From Pomphorhynchus laevis (taxonomy: Eukaryota > Acanthocephala > Palaeacanthocephala > Echinorhynchida > Pomphorhynchidae), in NCBI GenBank assembly GCA_012934845.2, contig WNNJ02001997.1:80847-144846 (forward strand): a DNA stretch of 64,000 nucleotides, read 5' to 3'. Numbering within the stretch: position 1 is the first letter of the stretch; each line of letters starts with the position of its first letter. Under the pieces are notes generated by a model. The model did not search any database and was not told the origin of the DNA. It saw only the letters and a list, made by a program, of their open reading frames with translations. This document shows, one piece after another, positions 1 to 9,454 of the stretch. A program made the position numbers and the translations under genes.

Positions 1-98
1 AACGGAATTCGATACGTGGGCGGATACGGCGGATGTCACGGAGAATTAAGTTAGACGAGCGAACCTTGTCATGGACGAGGGGTTTAAGAGAAAGGTGA
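1..98 (-). mobile_element. LINE-A fragment (reverse transcriptase C-terminal part)
   Basis: This stretch matches, with some divergence, the antisense of LINE-A coding sequence just downstream of the RT core; compare 26780-26870 in copy A2. It is cut by the window edge on the left and loses similarity near 98. It is a non-LTR retrotransposon remnant with no coding capacity of its own. It lies immediately upstream of the NAA10-like exons, so the missing first exon of that gene may lie beyond it, outside the window. Confidence 0.8.
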
Positions 99-271
99 GT
101 GCCTATAAGAATAGAGTACCTATAAGAAATATCTATAAAATCAAATAAAAATCCATTTGTCTATAAATCAAAATTAAAGGACAATGTAAAATTACACGAA
201 GTTTTATTTTATTAGGGCATAATCATTTTAAAACTTTGATTTAAACAAAGTTTACTGAACCCGGTTTTTAG

Positions 272-3200
272 TCAGATGACCTTATCAAAATGCAGCATAC
301 AAATCTACTGTGTCTTCCTGAAAATTATACAATTAAATATTACATGTATCACAATCTTTCATGGCCTGAGGTATAACCGATTTTGTATTATGCTGATCTA
401 ATTTCATTAATAATAGCTATCATATGTGGCTGAAGATGAACGTGGCAGAATTGTTGGATATGTATTGGCTAAAATGTAAGTGAAAGTGCTAATTGAAATA
501 ATTTGTGTGCGTTTAAAACAAACCAGAAATAAATAATTTAATCAAATTATTGGGTAAATTTATTAATTAAATCATGGAAAATTTCTAAAAAATTAAATTT
601 TGTTATAAGATTAAGTAATTTGAATAGTCACTTGACCGCATAGTAGGCAAAGACGATACTTTCTTTGATCTTTGTCATTCACTTCGATCATCGTTTGAAA
701 AATTTATATTTTTTTCTATTTGAAGCAACCAAATATTTTTATTTTTTCAGTCACAGCTTCTTCAAGTTTTTATGTCGTAGTTTGAAAGACTGCATCAAAA
801 ACAAAATATGGTTTACCGTTTATAAATTCAATGCCATTGGAGCTGTAATCTTGAAATTTTTAAAAAAAATATAATATTATAAAAATATTAATTGTAATTA
901 ATAGATAATTAAAAATTATAAATATTATAAATATTTATAATTTATTAATTATAAATAATTAATAAATTAAATTTATTAATTATAAATAATTAATAAATTA
1001 AATTTATTAATTATAAATAATTAATAAATTAAATAAATTTCACAATTTATCCTGAAGACTATCGAAAATTCGATACTTTAATAAAATATTTTTACTCTAC
1101 TCTCTAATCTAATTAATAACAGAAACCAATGTGTTTCTGTTATTAATTATTATCTGTTATTATTTTTCAAAGTAAAAGTTTCGTTTATAGGACTTTTGCC
1201 AAATCTTAATCAAAATGTAAGTTTCGTTTATAAGAATTTTGTTATAAATCGTAATTAAAATGTATCTGATATACAGGATGCATTCCCGTATATTAATTTG
1301 ATAGAATCTAAGCAGAAACAAAAGTTAATATTTAATCAAGAAACAATATGTAATTATTTGTAAAACATGTAATATAATATAATTAAAGTTATAAAATATG
1401 CTTTTGGAAGAATTTATTTTTATCGGTTTTAAAAAATTAAGATTTTAAGATAAAAGAAGGCATATGATTAAATTGATTGCCTAATAAATAAATTACATAA
1501 TAAATTTTATAGAACATCAAATTTCGATATTTATTACTTAATATATTTATTTGTTTTATTTTCCATTGTGATATGCCTTACAGAGTGATTATATCTGTAA
1601 AACTGTCCTTTAAACAAAAATTGTCTTTTTATCAGAGCAAAAATTTATAACAGCTTAAACACAAATCTCGTTCTAAGAGCGAAACTTTGTAAATAACATT
1701 TAACTCTATGCTTTTTTGACATAACATTATGATGTAACTTAAGAGGTATATATTGATACTCTAGCGTAGGTTCCCATCTATGCAGTCAACATTATACATA
1801 CCTTGTAAAACATGTAAGCCAGACGCGAAAGAATGACGAATGCCGTTTCGTCATCATAATGACTCATCAGTGCCAGATCCCTTTCACTACTGGATGCAGA
1901 GGAGGACTGGCAGACGGCAATCAACGAATGAATCAATGTGAATGATGTACTAGAAAATTTTTTGACAGTCCTCCTCTGCATCCAGTAGTGGGAGGGATCT
2001 GGCACTGATGAGTCATTGTGATGACGAAACGGCATTCGTCATTCTTTCGCGTCTGGCATACATGTTTTACAAGAAATTCACACGAAATGGTCTCACACTC
2101 CTTAAATATGTAATTATATTTTGTGCAAAACACATTTTTGCTTCTAATTAAATAACAAATAAATGAAATTAATCTATATGACTTGCATTTATTTTCTTAC
2201 CTACATTGCATATTAATCATATTCATGTTGCATGCTTATGTAAAATATTGAAACGCATGGCGGATCATAAATACCATGGCGGATCATGGTGAATTAACCT
2301 AATTAATACAAAATTGTTGCGACAGTATGGGCAAATAAGCCAACTTCAGTGTCAATGTTAAGCTTGTTTTTGTTTCATCAAATCCGAAATTCTTATCGCA
2401 ATCTTTGCAAAACCGCAACGAAGATTATTTTTGGCAACAAGTCGATTTTGGTATTTAGACAGGCTAGGAAACCCGGTTTCGCAAAAATATGTTGTTGGAA
2501 ACAGAAGAAGATGCAACGTAATCGCAGACAGAACATGATAAGACCGCAAACACTTGATCCGGATTTGTGTAATAACATGGAAGAGAAATCGATTTTTGCT
2601 AGATCACTATTAATATTTTCAATAAACTCTTCTGTGATGTATCAGTGACATCTTTAACTTTGACTGTGAATAGACTTCTGGCAAGTTCAAACAATATGTC
2701 CGGTAGATTTTGGAAAGTATGATGAAATTTCGGCCGCTATACAAATGTTCTTTCACATAAATTATCGTTGTATTTATAGATTTGCCACTTTCTGTAATTA
2801 ACTAATTCCAAATACTTGCATGACGTACATCTAGCTCAATTCTGTTCAACATTAGGTGATTTTGGTGCTAATCAAAGGCTAATTAGTTAAGTAGCATTTG
2901 ATTAGCTAGTAAGTTTTATAGGTTTAACGAAACACAGTTAAAACTTAAATTACAGTATAGGGATATATATATATTATTTAAAATAATATAAAAAATAAAA
3001 ACAATATAAAATATGTAAAGAAGATAAGCTGTATTTAGTTTGGTTAACATACAAAATGGCTATGATTATTAAACAATTGTTTACAGTATCAGATTAATTT
3101 TGAACAACATAAGAATATGTTCTATTTAAAATAATGTTTAATTACATTTCCTCAATATGCTTTATTTTAATTCAGGGACGATGACGACACCGACGATAAC

Positions 3201-6200
3201 GTATCACACGGCCACATAACATCATTGGTAAATTAATCATGATTTGTTTTACCTTATTTTGGTATTAAATTATGCGGGCCGTTCGTCGAACCTATAGAAG
3301 ATTGGGTTTAGCTCAAAAGTTAATGGAACAATCGTTCATAGCTATGTCAGAAGTATACAAGGCGGCGTACGTTTCGTTACACGTGAGAGTCAGTAATCGT
3401 GCTGCCTTACATCTATACGAGGATGTCCTTGGATTCAAGTAGGTTTCGGTTTGTTAGTCTGAAATACATCGACGTATTTGTCATTTTCTTAAATGTACAT
3501 TTTAAATATGATAAATCAATGCCCTCGTGTTCTGTTTGTTTTTGTTAAATCAATAAATCTTTCGTAACTTTAATTGATTGCCTGAAAATGGCGATGAATT
3601 GGATAAAACAACTGTAGATCAATCGTTACTGATTTCGCATTTACCGACTATATCTGTGACGAATCCACCAATAGACCTTTCGAATTTAAATAATAATTCA
3701 TTAGGAATCAGATTACAATAAATTTAAGAAATTAAGTAAAATTAAAAATTAATTAATTTTTATTTAAATTATTTAAAATAATTTAAATAAAACATTTTAT
3801 TATTTAATTCTTATCAGAAAGAATTGAATCGAATTGTTCTTTTGATCAGAAATAAAAATCGATAATTTAGGTGACTAAATTTGGCTAAACTTACAATTTT
3901 TTTAGCTTAAAGTTAAAATAATTAGGATTGAAAAAATCAGATTTATCATATAAACCCTTACAGTCGAAAGAAACAAAATCAGATTTTTTATTTGTTAGAT
4001 ATTTCAATTTCTAAAGTCGTTTGTATATTTAAGTGATAAGCGAGATAATTCTTAACTGAAATCGTTCCTATCAGATTAGAATTCAATTTAATATTACGAT
4101 TATAGCTATCTTTATCACCCCATCCTTAGGAAGTAAATCTGTACTATTATGTACATTAAACTTTCGTATTTCCATAATTCTCTCTTTTTCTCGTAAGTTA
4201 TAAATTTATTACATCCTTTATAATATACTATTTATTCCATTATTTAATGCAAAATATTGAATTGCCTCGTTGTCTAATTGATAATTATTAAAATAATTAA
4301 TTAATTAATAATTATTAATTATTATTATCTCTTATATTCATAGGGTAATAAAGCCAATGAGATAAGAAAATTTAAGTTCAATCGAATTTATTTTTCTAAA
4401 CACCGCAAATCACACTTTACTTATCATAAATGCTACTCGTATATTTACTTATTATTTTTTTTCATATTATAACTGAAAGCCAAACCCAACAAGAAGAAAT
4501 TAAATTTATCTTCAATATTTCGGCTAGGAGCAGCATCCATTTTCAAGAAAATTGTATATTATTTATCTTACAAACTTTTTTGGGTCATTTATTTTTTTAA
4601 TTATATCAAAATTTCGATTGGTGTCGAGTCTGATTCAGTATATATTCATTTATCCCTGCTCTCTTGTTTATTGGCTACTTCCTGTCCAAATGTTTCCGAA
4701 ATTCTCAAACGAATCAAATATTTTCGCTAAAATTCCCATATTTTCCATCAATTTTGAATGGTAATGGAAGGTAGCTCAAAAGAATAACGCTAGATTCATC
4801 GTATGATGTGGTTACATTTTATTTTACTAATTGCTTGAGCACTTGACTGATTTCTTAAAGATTTGATTCACTATAACGCGAATAAGTCATGTATTTCAAT
4901 TTGAATGATAAAATGATTACTTGATCGAGTGGTTATAGAATTAAACCAGTAAAGAACCGGTTAAATATTTAAAAAGTTTCCGAATTTATGTCCTCTAAAA
5001 TTGTCCATAAATATTGTTCTGTTGATTCTTTATCAACATGTTTTTTTTTATTTCCCAAATATCTAATGAAAAGGTCTATTGTGAGCCAAGATTTTTGATT
5101 TGACTGAAACATCATAATCTGAACGGTTGATTACTTGGATTCTTCGGCTTATCAATGACCCAAAGTAAACACATTGACCACGATAAACTCATTAATTAAA
5201 TAGTTTAATAAACTCTTCTGTGATGTATCAGTGACATCTTTAACTTTGACTGTGAATAGACTTCTGGCAAGTTCAAACAATATGTCCGGTAGATTTTGGA
5301 AAGTATGATGAAATTTCGGCCGCTATACAAATGTTCAACGATAAATTATCGTTGTATTTATAGATTTGCCACTTTCTGTAATTCATTTTAATCGCTATAA
5401 AGTACTTTAAACTGTTGTTTTGTTAAGTTTATCAAAAAGATTAAAACACTTTTAGAACTTTTCCTTTCGACAACCATCCCACATCATTGTGAAATAGCAA
5501 AACATTATTTGACGCATCCAACTAATGAAACAGTTTTGAAAACTGTTTCAAATGTATATAAAGCACTCTATTTTTACAAAATTGAGAACTAACGACGTTT
5601 TTTATTATTAATTCTCGTGATTATTATGACAGTGTCTTTTGTGGATCAGCAGATTTCATGACTTGGAATGCCTAATCGATTATATCAGCATAATGAGAGC
5701 TATTCTCACGTGAACAGTGCCGTTAGGTATCGAATTGCACTTAATTGTGGCCACCTCCTCGACACATGATTTAGATGTTTGTTTTTTGTTGTTGTGGTCA
5801 TGTAAGCGTGCGCCGGCACGCATTTGCCACGTAAAAAATAAATCTTTTTTTTTTAATTAAGTAACGAATTCGGATCTAATCATAATCTTGTACAATTAAC
5901 AAATTATTCACATTAGAATAAATCAAAGATCATATTTCTGATGATCTTAGGCTATCACTGGTGAATTGGCATTTAATCACCACATGAGCGCGATCCACAA
6001 GTTTAGAACCGCTGCTCTATTTAATATCTTCGAATTTAAGTTTTCTTCGGTAACTTAAATTTGATCTCTAGTAGTGAATTTGTAGCAAAAAAATAGAAAT
6101 TTTCAGAATTGGAAGAACATATTTATTTATTCTTGAACGTTTTATTATAAGCCAAAATACAAAAAGCAATGGGAAACAGATAGAAACAAGCATGATCTCG

Positions 6201-7119
6201 ATAGTCTGATTCACTACGTTATGGTTGCTCATTCTGTCAATGTGAATTCTGTCGCTTCGTATTTAAAGTGCATGAGTTGAGGCTGTATGCAAAGATACCG
6301 GCCTCTACACGCTCTCTCCAAGGGATCATTTGTTGATGATCGCTCCGTCATTGTCGCTTTCCAAAGGTTAAAAACTTTGCTGCGAATCTGCTCAATCAAA
6401 TCGTCTTTAAATGTCTTGCCTCTAGGCGGTAATCCTCTCGCTTGCTAATAGTCTCGTTTTCACTATCAAAATTGATCATACTATCGAAAGATGAAAGAGA
6501 ACTAACTTAGTTCAAGGAGAACCAAGTACATTGCAAAATCGAATAAAAGAACATAATCAAATGAAATCCAAAATGTGAGCGAGATGAAAAAATCAAATCA
6601 AGTAGAACGATACAATTGTAATTTCTTAGTTAATAAATCTATAAAAATAAAGAGATAATAATTGTTTTTATGCTTTAATATACTAAAATTCACAGTGGCA
6701 CTTTGTGAGTAAAAGTCACCAAGTACTGGATTGTTAAAATTTTTAAACCATCCTATAAAATATAGGTGTTCTTAAAGCTTTTTTTTATTAAATAGCTATG
6801 TTTTAAGGTACTTTGTAAATTCAAATTATGATTAGTCTAGTTATTAAATTTCAAATGTTATCCTTTTTATCAAAATATTTCAATTATTCGAATTATATTT
6901 TTATATTTTATATTATTTGATAATACTTATGTTATATATAATATCATTTATGATAATATTTTTATATATTATTTAATATTTTAATATTTTATTTTTTAGT
7001 GTAAAATTATAAAATAATTAATTATAAAATTAATAATGTATTTATTTAGAATATTTGACGTTGAACACAAATACTACGCTGATGGAGAGGATGGCTACTT
7101 AATGAGGAAGACATTTTGA
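272..7119 (+). CDS. NAA10/Ard1-like N-alpha-acetyltransferase, 5'-incomplete, possibly a pseudogene
   Basis: NAA10 is the catalytic subunit of the NatA complex, which acetylates nascent protein N-termini on cytosolic ribosomes. Five exon-like blocks join in phase: 272-370, 417-475, 3176-3227, 3278-3438 and 7050-7119. They encode about 146 residues colinear with NAA10, including [25 protein letters not shown], the acetyl-CoA loop [25 protein letters not shown] and KYYADGED. The protein stops soon after the GNAT fold, so it lacks the long acidic tail of canonical NAA10. The first coding exon (about 8 residues, MNIR-like) is not found upstream of 272. Donors are normal, but the fourth block is preceded by GCGG instead of an AG acceptor. 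Every block keeps an open frame, so the copy is either a recent pseudogene, a gene with a non-canonical splice, or a diverged paralog. The family call is secure; the functional status is not. Confidence 0.8.
1802..2073. repeat. Long inverted repeat (about 108-bp arms, 56-bp loop)
   Basis: The left arm 1802-1909 and right arm 1966-2073 are reverse complements with only a few mismatches, so RNA from either strand would fold into a long hairpin. It lies in the 2.7-kb second visible intron of the NAA10-like gene. The arms are more GC-rich than the surrounding intron. It could be a foldback MITE or a hairpin-RNA precursor; the sequence alone does not decide. Confidence 0.85.
2621..2799 (+). repeat. 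Dispersed direct repeat, copy 1
   Basis: About 179 bp is nearly identical to 5207-5383 in the same orientation. The copies differ mainly by a short block near the TTCAAACAATATGTCC-side 3' half (tttcaca versus cga around 2752 and 5336). The edges are sharp. No terminal repeats or target duplications are evident and no coding potential is recognised. Both copies lie inside introns of the NAA10-like gene. Confidence 0.85.
3578..3721 (+). other. Unassigned 47-codon open frame ending in TAA
   Basis: An uninterrupted non-low-complexity frame runs from 3578 (just after an in-frame TGA) to TAA at 3719-3721. It is unusual here, in an AT-rich intron where open frames are short. The peptide begins [11 protein letters not shown] and ends SLGIRLQ. 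No AG acceptor is seen immediately upstream and no family is recognised. It might be a relic C-terminal exon of the neighbouring acetyltransferase gene or chance. Confidence 0.2.
3722..5206. other. AT-rich intronic sequence, nothing recognised
   Basis: This is part of the 3.6-kb last visible intron of the NAA10-like gene. It holds A/T runs and short palindromes such as the TTAATTAATAATTA cluster near 4290-4330. I see no coding or repeat family that I can name. Confidence 0.5.
5207..5383 (+). repeat. Dispersed direct repeat, copy 2
   Basis: This is the partner of 2621-2799, in the same orientation about 2.6 kb downstream. Near-identity suggests a recent transposition or local duplication. Confidence 0.85.
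5753..5853 (+). mobile_element. LINE-A 3'-end fragment with terminal hairpin
   Basis: It matches the last ~100 bp of LINE-A (compare 21660-21750), from the end of ORF2 through the conserved hairpin GCGTGC-GCCG-GCACGC at 5806-5821 and the AATAAAT-rich 3' end with a T run. The extreme 5' truncation is typical of non-LTR retrotransposon insertion. Confidence 0.85.
6229..6444 (-). other. Unassigned 71-residue open frame, partial
   Basis: An uninterrupted frame on the - strand runs from just after a TAG (first codon at 6444) to TGA at 6229-6231. It includes [20 protein letters not shown] and a run of charged residues; the first Met is internal. The base composition is richer than its surroundings, so it may be a transposon or exon fragment. 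I do not recognise the family. Confidence 0.3.
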
Positions 7120-7384
7120 GTTTTAAAAAAATTTTTCCCTTTATTTGTTAAAATAACAAATTTTTATTTTAACACTTTTAAATACAAACTTTTCAGTAGT
7201 GACTTCGAAAGTATTACGAGGTGAGTTATTGGAGAGGTTCACCTCGATGGTCAGAAAATTTATGTATGTAGATATGTATTAATAACTCGCTTGGTTTATT
7301 TAAAATTGAAAGTTCAATCGATGGTTTTTATTGAACTATTTATATTCAAATTGAACACTTTGCATGTACTGAACTCGTTAGGTT

Positions 7385-7482
7385 CAGTGCACCGCACTAA
7401 CTGGAATAAATTGCATAAGGAATTAGAACGAATTAGACAAATTCTTGTTTATAATAACTATCCATTTAGACTTGTTGATTAG
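7385..7482 (+). mobile_element. Possible Penelope-like element fragment
   Basis: The frame ends NWNKLHKELERIRQILVYNN followed by YPFRLVD and a stop. The pattern of an aromatic residue, a charged helix, and then NNxYP resembles the segment between the reverse transcriptase and GIY-YIG parts of Penelope-like elements. This comes from memory of the family; the fragment is too short to be sure. Confidence 0.35.
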
Positions 7483-7531
7483 ATGATTAGGAATTTTCTA
7501 AAAACTACGGACCATAGTGCGCGACAGCCGC

Positions 7532-7880
7532 ATACAAATACTAATCTCCTCCCACTGTATCTTTTGCCTCATCGATCATCTCCATTGTACATAATCTCAC
7601 TTTCTTAGGCTTCCATTTCGATGATCACCTTTCCCTTAAACCCTTCGCCGTGACAAGGTCCGCTCGTCAAACTTAATTCTCAGTGAAATCCGCCGTATCC
7701 GCCCCCTTATCGACTTCCGTTCTTGTATGTCTCTTCGTTCATCGCTTCTTTTCCATAAAATCGATTAATGCCTTAACCTTTTCGCCAATTCTTCAAAATC
7801 CATCATTTGGAGAATAGTAATACCCTATTACTCCACGTTCCCACCAATTACTCTGACAACTACGGTCTCCGAGCTGAACG
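7532..7880 (+). mobile_element. LINE-A internal fragment
   Basis: It matches LINE-A coding sequence downstream of the RT catalytic motif (compare 21018-21560), with internal deletions and an altered junction near 7810. It is a decayed, non-coding non-LTR fragment. Confidence 0.85.
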
Positions 7881-7989
7881 TGCTCGTTTAAAGATTTTAC
7901 CTTCTTAAAACCAATTATCGTATTCCACTTGTTGAAGTGGAATACTCCCAATAACTTTTACTAATTAAATACTACACAATTTGTTGTTC

Positions 7990-8768
7990 GTCCACAGCTA
8001 GTGCATTTTTGTCAATCTCATGCAGTTGTACTGCAATGCAAGTTTACGGTATCTACACATGCAACTTCACAAAACCGCACTGATGCATCCTTTATTTTTC
8101 TATTTTAACACGATTAAGAGAAACTTGATATCCTGATCTACCTCAAATGAATTCGGCGCAAGCAAGCGACTTTCGGAATTTTGTTCAAATTTCGAATGTT
8201 TTTACTTTTACGATAAGCCTTAGGGAAAATTGACGTTAAAATATTAGCGGATTTCCTGTTGGAATGCAATGTACGAGAACTTTGCTTTCACGATAAGTGT
8301 TCCGGCGAATTAAACTCGCATGAGCATGTCATAACTAAACTGATGTTGCCAAAATGTCGGCCATCTCCTATAGGCTGGTAAGCAAGGATTTCAACCTGGC
8401 CAATTGCAATTTTCTCTATTGTAGTGGCAACTTTCCTTTTTGAAAATAATTCACATCAGCATCGAATTCATTAATGAAAACAAAAGATTTGTTATCACAT
8501 CAACATTTATTTTTTAATTTTTATTTAGAATTTACAGCTTCAGACAGTATTAGTTTGAACTAACGTAACACCTGATAGTCTGAGATAAAGGATGTCTGAG
8601 ATAAAGGATGAATTGCGCTTACAAGTATATAGCTTATTCATGATTGATATCATGAAAATAAGTATCGTATTTTTCTTACGTTACTTTGACAATATTTTAT
8701 GAGTCCATTGGCGGGAACCTTCTTTTATTAATGCTGTAAATAATTATTATTAATATTATTAAATAACG
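7990..8768. other. Intergenic sequence, nothing recognised
   Basis: This is the spacer between the NAA10-like gene and the minisatellite. Some mixed-composition stretches (8130-8460) look like decayed repeat sequence, but no family is recognised. Confidence 0.4.
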
Positions 8769-9001
8769 GATCGGAGGATTTTCAGAGCGTCGAAGGATTT
8801 TCAGAGCGTCGAAGGATTTTCAGAGCGTCGAAGGATTTTCAGAGCGTCGAAGGATTTTCAGAGCGTCGAAGGATTTTCAGAGCGTCGAAGGATTTTCAGA
8901 GCGTCGAAGGATTTTCAGAGCGTCGAAGGATTTTCAAAGCGTCGAAGGATTTTCAGAGCGTCGAAGGATTTTCAGAGCGTCAAAGGATTTTCAGAGTCGA
9001 T
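8769..9001. repeat. Minisatellite, 19-bp unit, about 12 copies
   Basis: Head-to-tail copies of GGATTTTCAGAGCGTCGAA are almost perfect, with one or two single-base variants near 8936 and 8981. The array is much more GC-rich than its surroundings. There are no spacers, so it is not a CRISPR array. It lies about 450 bp downstream of the PDIA3 stop codon. Confidence 0.95.
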
Positions 9002-9454
9002 TTTCGTCATAATTTATTATTTAGTAATAAATAATAATTATAAACAATTATAGAATAATATAATTGTTATTATATTCTTAATTATAATCAAATTAAGAAT
9101 TTATATTTCCATTAACGCTAAGATTTCTCGAAGTACCATATTTTGACAATACATTATATTGTTATCAGAGCATTATTTATCTGTAATGTTATTAATACAA
9201 GACATTAACGTAAAGTCAGAATTCAAACTTAGAAAATTAAAACTTAAGCGTTTAAAATTTGATTGTTTTTATAACGCATTGCTTCTAATTAGTCGATAAA
9301 AAGGAATTAAATTAAAAATTGCGTAACATTTTTGTTAAATAAACAAAATTTTAACGTGACATAAATTATTGAACGAATTGAGAATAACGATATAGCACTA
9401 CTAATCAGGATCGCAATGAACATTAATCAAACCGGTATTTGTTTTGAATGTGAA

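Noticed and set aside
665-874. 69-residue + strand frame in the NAA10-like intron
   Set aside because: Phe/Tyr/Lys-rich product of AT-rich text; no homology recognised and located in an intron.
2349-2648. 99-residue + strand frame in the same intron
   Set aside because: No recognisable motif; part of it lies in the dispersed direct repeat, and another frame is open on the opposite strand.
8769-9001. CRISPR array
   Set aside because: The repeats are directly adjacent, without spacers, in a eukaryotic context.
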